Notes: a model not told the origin generated them from the sequence alone. Shown: positions 49,647 through 59,326, numbered from the stretch's first letter. The stretch is DNA of 64,000 nucleotides from Rhodoferax sp. AJA081-3 (GCF_017798165.1 NZ_CP059068.1:62001-126000), one strand, 5' to 3'. Numbers and translations: made by a program.

Positions 49647-51269
49647 TCAAACAGTGGATGAAGGAGTGGATGCCAGTGTGACACGAAAGCAGGTACCGTG
49701 CCCAAGTTCGCTCTGCACGCGTATGTCACCGCCGTGCATTTCTACCGATTTTTTTACGATGGTCAAGCCCAGGCCGGTGCCCTTGATGTCTGCCACATTG
49801 CTGCCCCTGTGGAAGGGTTCAAACAGTTCGGGCAGGTCGCTGGCCGGAATACCAATACCCTGGTCCTGCACCTCGAACACGGTGCTGCCGGCCTCACTGT
49901 GGGCCCTGAAAACAACTTGCCCATGCCCCGCGGAGTATTTGATGGCGTTGGACAACAGATTGCCCAGTATGTGGCGCAGCAGTTTGGGGTCGTAGTCGCC
50001 CATGGGGTCTGCCAGCGCAAATTGGCGGTCGACGCCGGGCTGTGGGTTGCCAGACTGTTGCTCCACTTCATCCACAATGGCGTGACATAGGGCAATGACA
50101 TCCAGCCGCTCGGGCTCAAACTCCAGCATCTGGGCGTCGGCTTTGTTGATCAGCAGAATGCGGTCCAGCATGGCGGTCATGCGCTGCACGCCAGTCTCTA
50201 CACTTTGCAACAGCTCTTCCCGGTCCTGCGCCGCCAGCCTGTCCTGGTATTGCTTGATCAACTGGGCGGACGACAGAATGGTGGCCAGCGGCGTGCGGAA
50301 CTCGTGGCTTGCCATGGCGACAAAACGTGCGCGCAAGTCGTTGAGCTCCTTTTGCCGGTGGAGGGCGGCCAGGGTGTCAGCTTGAGCGGCGCGCAGCTGG
50401 GTGACGTCCAAAAACGTGGCTATGAATTTCTGTGTGCTGCCATCGGCCGACCCCACGGCTATGGCCTCTGCATGCACCCACAGGGTTTGCCCTTGCACGG
50501 TCACCAGGCGAAAACTGTGGGCCCGGGTCTGCCGCACCTCACCCGGCTGGGCACGGCTGTGTACCAGGCTGAAAAAGTCGTCAACCATGCGCTGGCGGTC
50601 GTCCGGGTGAACACACTCCAGTATGTCCCAACCGGGCTGGCTGGCGCCTGAAGGGTTGCCCAGCATGTCCAGCAAACGTGCGGACGGGTGCATGGTGCGC
50701 GACTGGGCATCCCACTCCAGACCACCCACGTTGGCACACCGCACCATCAGGTCCAGGTGTTGGCGTTGTTCCTCCTGCCGCGCCTGGTGGGACGCCATGA
50801 TGCGTGCATAAATGTGCGCAAAAGCACCACTGATGCACAGGATGGCGCCCACCCGAAAGGCCGTGACCCCGTCAAACTGGTAGTAGGTCATGACCACGGC
50901 AATCAGCACGGCGGCTGCATCAAAGGTGGCCGACGCCCACTTGTTGGCCACCAGGTGCAGCATCAGCATCAAGGGCGGTGTCCACAAAACACCCACCAAT
51001 CCACGTCGGTCAATGGTCACGGTCAATACACACACAGCGATGGCGGTGAGCACCGTGTCCGACATGGGCCGTGGGCGGGCGCGGTAGATGGCCTGCGCAT
51101 AGGCCAGTGCCACCACCATGGCGATCACGCACAGGCCGCCTGTAATGTATTCGCGGTCAACAAAATTCTTGCCCGCCAGCAGCACAAAAAAACCGGCTGC
51201 GGCGGCCAGTGCATAACTCACCGGCACACGTTGGGTGTCGATCACACCGGCGCCCACCGGGGTGTCCAC
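49647..51269 (-). CDS. Membrane sensor histidine kinase with PAS domain
   Basis: The 540-residue protein has an N-terminal membrane module of about five TM helices (residues 18-160; YALAAAAGFFVLLAG, TAIAVCVLTVTI, AGAIL-type segments) without a large periplasmic loop. It is followed by a PAS domain (about 175-295), HisKA with His322 in MASHEFRTPLATILSSAQL, and the HATPase (LLRHILGNLLSNAIKYS, GTGLGLTIVKKSVEMHGG). It starts at GTG 51269, 2 nt after the upstream kinase stop. Confidence 0.92.
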   Translation of the reverse strand: MDTPVGAGVIDTQRVPVSYALAAAAGFFVLLAGKNFVDREYITGGLCVIAMVVALAYAQAIYRARPRPMSDTVLTAIAVCVLTVTIDRRGLVGVLWTPPLMLMLHLVANKWASATFDAAAVLIAVVMTYYQFDGVTAFRVGAILCISGAFAHIYARIMASHQARQEEQRQHLDLMVRCANVGGLEWDAQSRTMHPSARLLDMLGNPSGASQPGWDILECVHPDDRQRMVDDFFSLVHSRAQPGEVRQTRAHSFRLVTVQGQTLWVHAEAIAVGSADGSTQKFIATFLDVTQLRAAQADTLAALHRQKELNDLRARFVAMASHEFRTPLATILSSAQLIKQYQDRLAAQDREELLQSVETGVQRMTAMLDRILLINKADAQMLEFEPERLDVIALCHAIVDEVEQQSGNPQPGVDRQFALADPMGDYDPKLLRHILGNLLSNAIKYSAGHGQVVFRAHSEAGSTVFEVQDQGIGIPASDLPELFEPFHRGSNVADIKGTGLGLTIVKKSVEMHGGDIRVQSELGHGTCFRVTLASTPSSTV

Positions 51270-51271
51270 GT

Positions 51272-53584
51272 TCAGGCCTCTTGGCTTTCCAGGCGCACCG
51301 TAAAGCAGGTGCCTTTGCCCAGTTCGCTACGGACTTCGATGCGCCCGCCGTGCAGGTCCACCGAATTTTTCACAATGGCCAGCCCCAGGCCAGTGCCCTG
51401 GATGTTGCCCACATTGCTGGAGCGGTGGAAAGACTCGAACAAATGGGCGATCTCGTCGCTGGGTATGCCTATGCCTTGGTCGGAGACTTCGAACACCATG
51501 TCTCCCGCCTGTTGGTAGATCCTGAAGCCTACCTCACCGCCGTTGGGCGAGTATTTGATGGCGTTGGACAACAGGTTGCCAAAGATGTGGCCCAGCAGTT
51601 TTTCGTCGTACACACCCTGGCCGACACCCACTCCAAAATCCGTGCGGACTGTGCAGGTGGAGTCGGGCAACTGGGTGCGCGCCTCTTCCACCAGGCTATG
51701 GCACAGGGCAACCAGGTCGATCTTCTCGGGGTTGAACTCCAGCATATGGGCTTCCACCTTGCCGATCAACAACACACGGTCCAGCATGCGTGTCATGCGT
51801 TGCACGCTGCTTTCAATGCTTTGTATCACCTCGTTCTTTTCCTGCGTGGGCAGGCGGTCGCCGTAGTACTTGAGCAGCTCCGCCGACGACAGAATGGTGG
51901 CCAGGGGTGTGCGGAACTCGTGGCTGGTCATGGCCACAAAACGCGAGCGCAATTCATTGAGCTCTTTTTGCCGGTCCAGCGCATCGCGGATTTCCTGCTC
52001 GGCCTGTTTGCGCTCGGTGATGTCCAGAAAGGTCCAGATCACGCCAGAATCAGGGTCCAGCGGGCGCACACAGCGCCCAGCCAGGTGGGCCCAGAACAGG
52101 TCACCGTTCTTGCGTTTGAGTTGGCGTTCTGCGGTAAAGGTGCCGACGGTAGACAGGGCCGCACGGGTGGGCGGGCCCGCCAACCTCCACTCGGCTTCAC
52201 TGGCGTGTACCAGTTGCGAAGACTGGCCTATCAGTTCCTCCCGCTGGTAGCCGACCATTTCGGCGAATTTTTCATTCACCCATTCGTGCTCGCGGTTGCG
52301 CGACAGAACAATCCCCACCAGCGCACTGTTGAGTATGGCTTCGCGTTCAGATGAGGTGCGGTGCAGCTCTTCTTCCAGCAGTTTGCGGTCGGTGATGTCG
52401 GAGTAAAAGGTGAGTGTGGCGGGCTGGCCCTCCCACGGAACGATGGTGACGCCGATTTCCAGCCACTGGACCTCTCCATCGGGCTGCAACAGCCGGATCT
52501 GGTAGTGGTTGATGACATCTTCACCCGCCAGACGGCGGCGTCGTCGTTCCTGGACGATGGCATGGTCGTCTGGGTGTACGCGGTGCAAGAACCCTGTCGA
52601 CAAAAATTCCTCGTGTGAGATGCGGGCAATCTCGGCAGCACGCTGGTTGGCAAACACGATGTGTTCACCCTGCAGCACGATCATGCCTTCACCCACGTTC
52701 TCAATCACCAGCCGGTAGCGTTCTTCCGAGCGGTGCAGCGTATCGATCATCGCTTTGCGGTCGGTGATGTCGGAGAAAAAGGTCATGGTTGCCGTCTGAC
52801 CCTTCCAGGGGATGACGGAGGCGTGTGCCTCCAGCCAGCGCACACTGCCGTCGGGCTGTATGCAGCGGATCTCGAATCGCTCCGGAATGACTTCTCCCTG
52901 TCGGCTCTGGCGGCGCAGTTCGGTGACATAGGCCTGGTCATCCGGGTGTACCCAGGTCATCACACTATGGCCCACCACAGACTCCATCGGCCTTTTCAGG
53001 ATTTGCAACGCCATGCGATTGACGTACAACACCACCCCGTCTTGGTTGATGGACATGCCTTCACCCAGGTGTTCCACCACCACACGGTTGAAGTCTTCGG
53101 ACAGCCGGATAGCCTCCTGCGCGGCGCGCCGGTCCGAAATGTCGCGGATGAAGGCCCCAAAGCCCAGGCTTTGACCGGACGGAACAGACCAAATGGCCAA
53201 TTCAACAGCGATCAGAGTTCCATCCCGGTGCCGCGCCTCGACTTCAATCAACTGGTTCAAGATGGTGGGTTGGCGCGTGGACAGAAACCGTCGCAAGCCG
53301 GCCTCGTGCGCCGCACGCTGGTCCTCGGGAACGATCAGGTCGGAGAGTTTGGCGCCCACGGCCTCGGCATGGCTGTAGCCCAGCAGCTTCTCGGCGGCAG
53401 GGTTCCAGTCGGTGACAAAACCCTCGGTGTCCATGGCAACCACGGCGTCCCGCGCCAGGCTCAGCAGGTTGAGCAAATGGCTTTCACGTGCCTGCAGGCG
53501 TTCAACGGTTTGTTGCAGATCCTGCACGTTGGGCACAAGCGCTGCTGGCGGTACAGAACCAGGTCCGGAGGGGGCGTTTGGCAT
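51272..53584 (-). CDS. Soluble multi-PAS sensor histidine kinase
   Basis: The 770-residue protein has four PAS domains (about residues 35-150, 165-280, 285-405 and 410-525), then HisKA with His555 and the HATPase. PAS2 and PAS3 are an internal duplication: both contain VxHPDD and end in 'P-G-TATMTFFSDITDRK' or 'P-G-PATLTFYSDITDRK'. The core (MTSHEFRTPLATILSSAEL; IKYSPNGG; GTGLGLAIVKNSVDLHGG) matches its neighbours. There are no TM helices. Confidence 0.93.
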   Translation of the reverse strand: MPNAPSGPGSVPPAALVPNVQDLQQTVERLQARESHLLNLLSLARDAVVAMDTEGFVTDWNPAAEKLLGYSHAEAVGAKLSDLIVPEDQRAAHEAGLRRFLSTRQPTILNQLIEVEARHRDGTLIAVELAIWSVPSGQSLGFGAFIRDISDRRAAQEAIRLSEDFNRVVVEHLGEGMSINQDGVVLYVNRMALQILKRPMESVVGHSVMTWVHPDDQAYVTELRRQSRQGEVIPERFEIRCIQPDGSVRWLEAHASVIPWKGQTATMTFFSDITDRKAMIDTLHRSEERYRLVIENVGEGMIVLQGEHIVFANQRAAEIARISHEEFLSTGFLHRVHPDDHAIVQERRRRRLAGEDVINHYQIRLLQPDGEVQWLEIGVTIVPWEGQPATLTFYSDITDRKLLEEELHRTSSEREAILNSALVGIVLSRNREHEWVNEKFAEMVGYQREELIGQSSQLVHASEAEWRLAGPPTRAALSTVGTFTAERQLKRKNGDLFWAHLAGRCVRPLDPDSGVIWTFLDITERKQAEQEIRDALDRQKELNELRSRFVAMTSHEFRTPLATILSSAELLKYYGDRLPTQEKNEVIQSIESSVQRMTRMLDRVLLIGKVEAHMLEFNPEKIDLVALCHSLVEEARTQLPDSTCTVRTDFGVGVGQGVYDEKLLGHIFGNLLSNAIKYSPNGGEVGFRIYQQAGDMVFEVSDQGIGIPSDEIAHLFESFHRSSNVGNIQGTGLGLAIVKNSVDLHGGRIEVRSELGKGTCFTVRLESQEA

Positions 53585-53614
53585 GGTGTTGAGAAGTCTG
53601 GGTTGTACGGGCGA

Positions 53615-55813
53615 CTACAGGGTGACGGTAAAACAGCTTCCTTCACCTATTGTGCTGCGCACGGCAATGGTTCCGCCATGCAATTCCACGGATTTTTTGA
53701 CGATGGACAGACCCAGGCCCGTCCCAGCGATAGCTCCCACATTGCTGGCGCGGTGGAAGGAGTCAAAGAGATGGTGCAATTCGTCGGCCGGTATACCGAT
53801 GCCCTGGTCCTGCACCTCCAACACGGTGCGCTCCAATGCGCTGTAGACGCGAAACTGCACCGCTCCGCCCACCGGTGAATATTTAAGTGCGTTGGACAGC
53901 AGGTTGCTGAAGATGTGGCGGAACAGTTTTTCGTCATACCCCTGGTTGCCGGGTTCCACGTTCCAGTCCAGCGTGATGCGGCTCTTGGCATCAGCATGTT
54001 GCAGCGCGGCCTCCTTGATCAACTGTTCACACAGCGCTTTGAGGTCAATTGGCTTGGGATGGAACTCCAGCATCTCGGCCTCGGCCTTGCCGATCAAAAG
54101 AATGCGGTCCAGCATCAGTGTCATACGTTGTACCCCAGCCTCTATGGATTGCAACAGGTTGTCGCGCTCCGCCGCGGATACACGCTCGCTGTAGTAGCGC
54201 AGCAACTCGGCGGACGATAGTATGGACGCCAGGGGTGTACGGAACTCGTGGCTGGTCATGGCCACAAAGCGGGAGCGCAACACGTTGAGTTCGCGCTGGC
54301 GCTCCAGCGCTTCGCGGATATCGTCTTCGGCCTGCCTGCGGGCAGTGACGTCCAGCAGCGTCCAGATGACACCAGCGTCAGGGTCGTTGTTTTCCACGCA
54401 GCGCCCGGCCAACAGCACCCAGATTTTTTCGCCATTTTGGCGCCGTGTATACCGCTCGCCGCTGTACGTGCCGTGTTGGCGCAGGCTGGCTTCGGACCGG
54501 GCTTTCTCGGCGACAAAGGCTTCATCGGATTCGTAAAAAATGCGGGGAGACTGGCCTATCAGATCCTCGCGCTGGAAGCCCGACATCTCCGCACATTTCT
54601 CGTTGACCCAGACGATTTTGTCTTTGACATTGAAGCTGATGCCCACCAAAGCGGTGTTCAACATGGCCTCACGTTCATAGGTGGTACGCCGCAAGGCCAG
54701 CTCAGACCGGTGCACAGCCTCAAAAGCCTGCATGCGTGCAATCGCGCCGCTGACGTGGTGGGCCACGTGTGCCAGCACTTCGGCATCGGCTTCGAAATAT
54801 TTGGCTCCGGGTGCGTAGCTTTGCACCGCCAACACGCCGTCCGCATGGCCGCGAATGTGCAGGGGCACGCCCAGCCACGCCGTAAAGCTCAAGTCGCCCT
54901 GGGCCTGGGTGATATGCCCATCGGCCTGAAGTTGGGCCAGCCGTGCCTGGTCGATTCTCTGGGGTCGGTCGGTGTTCAACACAAATTCGGTCAGCCCCTT
55001 GCGCAGAGGCACGTCGGTCTTTTGCAGTGTCTCACCGTCACGTTCGTCCACGTAATAGGGGAAGTGTTTGACGCCCTTGGCCACGTCGCACAGGCTGATA
55101 TAACAATTGGGCGATGACACCAGTTGCCCCAGCAGCTCATGCACCTTTGCGCAAAAATCGTGCAGGGAATCACCCTGCGCGGCCTGTACCGCCAACTCGT
55201 AGAACACCCGGTACATGGCTTCACTTTGGCGGCGTTGTTTGGTTTCGCGCTCCAGCTCCATGTGGGCGGTGCGCAGCGCGTCAAACGACTGTTTGCGCTC
55301 TATAGCCGTAGCCACATGGCGGGCGACAAAGGCCAAGAGATGGGCGTCAGACGCCTGGTAGGCCACATCGGCGTCGTAACTCTGCACCGTCAGCACACCG
55401 CCTATGCGCCCATTGATGTGCAAAGGCACACCCAGCCAGCTGTTGAAGCTCAGGTCGCCCGTTGCCTCGGTGATGTCGCCACTCTGTTGCAGTGCCATGT
55501 AACGCTCGGCACTGATGAGCTCCGTCACGCCGCTGTGCAAGACAAACTCGGTGAGCCCCTTGCGCATGGGCACATCCATCTCCTGCATGGAGTCGCCGTC
55601 GCGCTCGTCCACGTAGTAGGGAAAGTTCAGGCGCCCGGGGTGTTCGCTGAGCAGGCAGAGGTACAGGTTTTTGGCGGGTATCAGCTCGGCCAGCAGGCGG
55701 TGCAAGGTGCCGCCAAACTCAAACAGGGTCTCTTCCGTCGCCGCACTTTCGGCGATCTGGTAGAGCACCTTGTAGGTCGCGCTGCTGAAGCCCGTTTCGT
55801 CAAATGCGTCCAT
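53615..55813 (-). CDS. Soluble tandem-GAF sensor histidine kinase
   Basis: The 732-residue protein has two GAF domains (about residues 25-175 and 205-360) that are clear duplicates: both carry FPYYVDERDG, RKGLTEFVL, GDLSF and WLGVPLHI. A PAS domain follows (about 375-490), then HisKA with His522 (MTSHEFRTPLASILSSAEL) and HATPase (LFRHIFSNLLSNALKYSP, GTGLGLSIVKKSVELHGG). It is the first kinase of the run and lies 35 nt after the DUF4337 gene. Confidence 0.93.
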   Translation of the reverse strand: MDAFDETGFSSATYKVLYQIAESAATEETLFEFGGTLHRLLAELIPAKNLYLCLLSEHPGRLNFPYYVDERDGDSMQEMDVPMRKGLTEFVLHSGVTELISAERYMALQQSGDITEATGDLSFNSWLGVPLHINGRIGGVLTVQSYDADVAYQASDAHLLAFVARHVATAIERKQSFDALRTAHMELERETKQRRQSEAMYRVFYELAVQAAQGDSLHDFCAKVHELLGQLVSSPNCYISLCDVAKGVKHFPYYVDERDGETLQKTDVPLRKGLTEFVLNTDRPQRIDQARLAQLQADGHITQAQGDLSFTAWLGVPLHIRGHADGVLAVQSYAPGAKYFEADAEVLAHVAHHVSGAIARMQAFEAVHRSELALRRTTYEREAMLNTALVGISFNVKDKIVWVNEKCAEMSGFQREDLIGQSPRIFYESDEAFVAEKARSEASLRQHGTYSGERYTRRQNGEKIWVLLAGRCVENNDPDAGVIWTLLDVTARRQAEDDIREALERQRELNVLRSRFVAMTSHEFRTPLASILSSAELLRYYSERVSAAERDNLLQSIEAGVQRMTLMLDRILLIGKAEAEMLEFHPKPIDLKALCEQLIKEAALQHADAKSRITLDWNVEPGNQGYDEKLFRHIFSNLLSNALKYSPVGGAVQFRVYSALERTVLEVQDQGIGIPADELHHLFDSFHRASNVGAIAGTGLGLSIVKKSVELHGGTIAVRSTIGEGSCFTVTL

Positions 55814-55848
55814 GGTCGGGTTTCAGTGCGCTGGTTAAAACGGCAGGT

Positions 55849-56442
55849 TTAAATATGCAATGCGGCCAATACACCCACAACCAGGCCCGCTGCACCAGCG
55901 ACAAACATGGCGTATTCCAGCCACCGTTTTTTGGTCAGCAGGGCAATGGCGGCCAGTGCAATACACACCTGCAGCACGGTGGTGGATTGGGCCCAGCGGT
56001 GGTGCTGGTGCATTTGTTGGTCGCTCTTGCGATCCCATTCCGTGGCCTCGGCCTCCAGCTTGTCGGCGCCCAGCTTGATCTCGTTCTTTTCTTTCTCGTA
56101 ACGGTCAACCTTGGCCTGGTATTTGGCCCGGTCTTCGTCTTTGGTCGACAGGTCGCGCGACATTTCGGCCAGAGACTGCTTGGTGCTCTTGGACTGGAAA
56201 TAATTCCACTGGTTGGACGCTTCGGTCTTCTTGATGGCCGCATTGTTTTTGTACAGGCCCGCATTGGCTTGGGTGGCGCCACCCATATAACCAAAAATGG
56301 CGCCTATGGTGGCGATGATGGCGGTGAACATGGCAATCTGGTTGATCATGCCGTTGCCCTCGTGGTCCCCATGGGCACCTTTTTGTGCGTGCTCCAGCTC
56401 GTGGTCGTGGGGACCATGTACGTGAAAACCGTGTCCTGACAT
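55849..56442 (-). CDS. DUF4337 family membrane protein
   Basis: The 197-residue protein has a His-rich N terminus (HGFHVHGPHDHELEH), one TM helix (IAMFTAIIATIGAIFGY), a long charged coiled-coil segment (about residues 75-150) and two C-terminal TM helices (VLQVCIALAAIALL, AMFVAGAAGLVVGVLAAL). The architecture is typical of DUF4337, whose function is unknown. It lies 12 nt after folA and 35 nt before the tandem-GAF kinase. Confidence 0.85.
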   Translation of the reverse strand: MSGHGFHVHGPHDHELEHAQKGAHGDHEGNGMINQIAMFTAIIATIGAIFGYMGGATQANAGLYKNNAAIKKTEASNQWNYFQSKSTKQSLAEMSRDLSTKDEDRAKYQAKVDRYEKEKNEIKLGADKLEAEATEWDRKSDQQMHQHHRWAQSTTVLQVCIALAAIALLTKKRWLEYAMFVAGAAGLVVGVLAALHI

Positions 56443-56454
56443 CCTGAATTTTCT

Positions 56455-56946
56455 CTATGGTTTGAAGTGTTGGTAGGTCACAAAGCTGAACTTCAGCCCG
56501 TTGACTGAGGTGTGGGGCTCCCGGCTGGTTTCCCGCCACTGTGGACCGAATTGTGGAGCAAACGCGTCGCCCTCAAAATCAGCATCGATTTCGGTGACCA
56601 CGGCGGTATCGGCTAAGGGCAGGGCCTGGGCATAGATCTGGGCACCACCTATCACCCACACGTGTTCGAATTGCTCACAAAAGGATAGCGCATCATCCAG
56701 ACTGGACGAGGGATGGGTGCCATTTTCGTTCCAAGCCTCCTGGCGAGTAACGACTACGTTAACGCGACCAGGCAGCGGGCGAAAACGGGGTGGCAAAGAG
56801 TCCCAGGTCTTGCGCCCCATGATGACGGGGCTGCCCATGGTGGTGCGCTTGAAATGCGCCATGTCCTCCGGCAGATGCCAGGGCAGGGTGTTGTTGATGC
56901 CAATGACGCCATTTCGGGCCTTGGCAAATATCAGATGCAGTTGCAT
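56455..56946 (-). CDS. folA: Dihydrofolate reductase
   Basis: The 163-residue enzyme reads LIFAKARNGVIGINNTLPWHLPEDMAHFKRTTMG, MGRKTWDSLP and VIGGAQIYAQALPLAD, the folate and NADPH sites. It regenerates tetrahydrofolate after ThyA. It is separated from thyA by an EamA transporter gene. Confidence 0.97.
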   Translation of the reverse strand: MQLHLIFAKARNGVIGINNTLPWHLPEDMAHFKRTTMGSPVIMGRKTWDSLPPRFRPLPGRVNVVVTRQEAWNENGTHPSSSLDDALSFCEQFEHVWVIGGAQIYAQALPLADTAVVTEIDADFEGDAFAPQFGPQWRETSREPHTSVNGLKFSFVTYQHFKP

Positions 56947-56980
56947 GGGTGACAGATTGTGTATCGGTTTTTTCTTGTAT

Positions 56981-57880
56981 TCAGGCCGCAGGCTGCTTGG
57001 GTGCGCTGGCTTGACGTGCCGGCAACAAGACGGCTGCGATGGCCGCCATCACAAACACCATTGCCAGGTAATCTTCCCAGTGTGGCCACTCCCCCACAAT
57101 CACCGTGGCGGCCAGTGTGCCAACCAGCGGAACCGCCATGATACTCATGGCACTGGTGGCCGGCGGCAAGTTGCGCGCCATGCCAAACCAGATGATCTGG
57201 GAGAAGCCGTAGTTGATGAAGGCGCCATACAGCAGACTGCCCCACATGGGCGCGGAGAACTGCCAACGGGGCCAGGGTTCCATCACAAACGCCAAGGCCC
57301 ACAAGCACAGGCTGGTCAGTATCAGCATCCAGACCGTCAGGGTCTCCACCGGCAGGGTGATGCGGGCGCGCCGCATCATCAGCGTGCCCACCGCCCACAG
57401 GATGGCAGCCAGCTCCATCCAGACAATGCCCACCGGCCGTCCGGCCAGAGCACCCAGCTCATTGGAAACCAGCAGTCCTACAGCTGCGGCTACGGCCAGC
57501 ACGGCAATACCAATGCGCAGCGTCAACTTTTCACCCAGAAACAGCGTGCCCAGCAGCACGGTCCAGATGGGCATGGTGAAGCCCAAAATGGCGGCGCGGC
57601 CCGAGGCCAGCTCTTTGACACCCAAAATGGCCGCGGTGTGCCAGCCCAGCATATTGGGCAGGCCCAGCGTCACCACGGTGCGCCATTCGGCGCCCTGCGG
57701 CAACATGCGCAGGCCACGGGCACGGTAAAAGAAGAACAGCCACAGGGCACCACCACTCATGGTCAGCGCCCGAAAGTACAGCGGCGACATTTCGCGCAGC
57801 GAATACTTCATCATGGGCCAGTTGATGCCCCACATCAGCGTGATGGCCAGCAAGGCCAGCAGTTGTTTGCGAGAAATCAA
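56981..57880 (-). CDS. EamA/DMT transporter between thyA and folA
   Basis: The 299-residue ten-TM permease has two EamA repeats ([38 protein letters not shown]) and ends [18 protein letters not shown]. It starts at TTG 57880, overlapping the thyA stop as TTGA, so it is translationally coupled. Its place inside a thymidylate/folate unit hints at export or import of a related metabolite, but nothing in the sequence names the substrate. Confidence 0.88.
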   Translation of the reverse strand: MISRKQLLALLAITLMWGINWPMMKYSLREMSPLYFRALTMSGGALWLFFFYRARGLRMLPQGAEWRTVVTLGLPNMLGWHTAAILGVKELASGRAAILGFTMPIWTVLLGTLFLGEKLTLRIGIAVLAVAAAVGLLVSNELGALAGRPVGIVWMELAAILWAVGTLMMRRARITLPVETLTVWMLILTSLCLWALAFVMEPWPRWQFSAPMWGSLLYGAFINYGFSQIIWFGMARNLPPATSAMSIMAVPLVGTLAATVIVGEWPHWEDYLAMVFVMAAIAAVLLPARQASAPKQPAA

Positions 57881-58707
57881 ACGGCGACCGGCGCCTTGAT
57901 GGCAGCGTGGCTTTGGTAGTCCAGCACTTCAAAATCTTCGAACTGGTAGTCGAAGATGCTGTCCGGCTTGCGCTTGATGTTCAACGTCGGGTAGGGGTAG
58001 GGCGCGCGGCTCAACTGCAATTCCACCTGCTCGTGGTGGTTGCTATAAATATGGCAATCGCCCCCGGTCCAGATGAAGTCGCCCACATCCAGGTCACACT
58101 GCTGCGCCACCATATGGGTCAGCAGCGCATAACTGGCGATGTTGAAGGGCACGCCCAGAAAAATATCGGCGCTGCGCTGGTACAGCTGGCAGCTCAGTTT
58201 GCCTTTGCCACCAGGCTCGGTCGCTGGGGCTACGTAGAACTGGAAGAAGGCATGGCAGGGCATCAGCGCCATCTTGTCCAGATCTGCCACGTTCCAGGCA
58301 CTGACGATGATGCGGCGCGAATCGGGGTTGCTTTTGAGAGTCTGGATGACCTGGGCGATCTGGTCGATATGGCCACCGTCTGGCGTGGGCCAGCTGCGCC
58401 ACTGCACGCCGTAGACCGGGCCCAGGTCGCCGTCTGGCCGCGCCCATTCGTCCCAGATGCTGACGCCGCGTTCCTTCAGCCAGTTGTTGCTGGAAGAACC
58501 GGTCAGGAACCACAGCAGCTCCTGAATGATGGAGCGCAAATGCACCTTCTTGGTGGTCACCAGCGGAAAGCCCTCGTTCAGGTCAAAACGCATCTGGTGG
58601 CCAAACACGCTGCGCGTGCCGGTGCCGGTGCGGTCGGTCTTGGCTACGCCCGTGGTGTACACGTGGCGCATGAAGTCTTCGTATTGGGAGCGGACGGGGT
58701 GTTGCAT
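57877..58707 (-). CDS. thyA: Thymidylate synthase
   Basis: The 276-residue enzyme converts dUMP to dTMP with methylene-tetrahydrofolate. The catalytic Cys151 lies in [12 protein letters not shown]; other motifs are [60 protein letters not shown] and [16 protein letters not shown]. Its ATG shares a base with the stop codon of ccdB (TAATG), so it is coupled to the toxin gene upstream. Confidence 0.97.
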   Translation of the reverse strand: MQHPVRSQYEDFMRHVYTTGVAKTDRTGTGTRSVFGHQMRFDLNEGFPLVTTKKVHLRSIIQELLWFLTGSSSNNWLKERGVSIWDEWARPDGDLGPVYGVQWRSWPTPDGGHIDQIAQVIQTLKSNPDSRRIIVSAWNVADLDKMALMPCHAFFQFYVAPATEPGGKGKLSCQLYQRSADIFLGVPFNIASYALLTHMVAQQCDLDVGDFIWTGGDCHIYSNHHEQVELQLSRAPYPYPTLNIKRKPDSIFDYQFEDFEVLDYQSHAAIKAPVAV

Positions 58708-59021
58708 TAATAGCTTCCGAACAATGTATCCAGGGCGTTTTGAATAACCAGTTGATGGGCGCTCAAATTATCGATCGCCCGATTGCACGCGGCGACCGGA
58801 ACAGCGCCGAGTGCGGGCGTATCCATCACGACGCGCTGTCCCTTGACCTGAAACACAGGGTTGAGGTCCGCAGTCAGTGGTGAGAGTGTCGCAGCGTCCC
58901 ATAAGGGCACCATCACGCGGGTTTGAAATCCCTGGATGTGGTCATTTTGAACATCCAGGAAGAACGGAATGAGCTTGCGCTCGCGTACGTCAGGGTTGGC
59001 ATACACATCGAAACGTGCCAC
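58707..59021 (-). CDS. ccdB: CcdB-type toxin
   Basis: The 104-residue protein reads [36 protein letters not shown] and [21 protein letters not shown], all CcdB hallmarks. CcdB poisons DNA gyrase. In F-plasmid CcdB the C-terminal Trp-Gly-Ile contacts gyrase; here the protein ends LFGSY, so that contact is altered. It starts at GTG 59021, one nt after the CcdA stop, and its stop overlaps the thyA ATG. Confidence 0.9.
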   Translation of the reverse strand: MARFDVYANPDVRERKLIPFFLDVQNDHIQGFQTRVMVPLWDAATLSPLTADLNPVFQVKGQRVVMDTPALGAVPVAACNRAIDNLSAHQLVIQNALDTLFGSY

Positions 59022-59022
59022 C

Positions 59023-59295
59023 TTAGCTTCCTTCGCGCCCGTCACCCAAGGATTTGCCCCAGGTGCGGTACTTGGCCAGTGGCAAGCCGTGTTTGACAAT
59101 GCGCGCGTTGTAGGCTGCAACGGCTTCTTTGTTGTCCTCGTTCCACTTTTCCCAGTAGAGCCTTCTGACTTCATCCGCCAGCAAAGTGTCCACGGTTTGG
59201 GAAATATTGATACCCATCTCGCGTGCGGCTTCCAAGACTTTGGAGTTCAGCGACAGGTTGGTGGCTTTTTTGGGGGCGTTTTCAAAGTGAAGCAT
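59023..59295 (-). CDS. ccdA: CcdA-type antitoxin
   Basis: The 90-residue protein has a ribbon-helix-helix N-terminal part (KKATNLSLNSKVLEAAREMGINISQTVD) and a C-terminal toxin-wrapping segment (LYWEKWNEDNKEAVAAYNARIVKHG). ATG 59295 with GGAG upstream is used; an upstream in-frame ATG at 59334 is poorer. The promoter region (59300-59340) contains ATGCGCAT (59327-59334), a possible autorepression operator. Confidence 0.9.
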   Translation of the reverse strand: MLHFENAPKKATNLSLNSKVLEAAREMGINISQTVDTLLADEVRRLYWEKWNEDNKEAVAAYNARIVKHGLPLAKYRTWGKSLGDGREGS

Positions 59296-59326
59296 GGGAG
59301 GTCTCCAGGAGGTCTGCGCACAGTAT

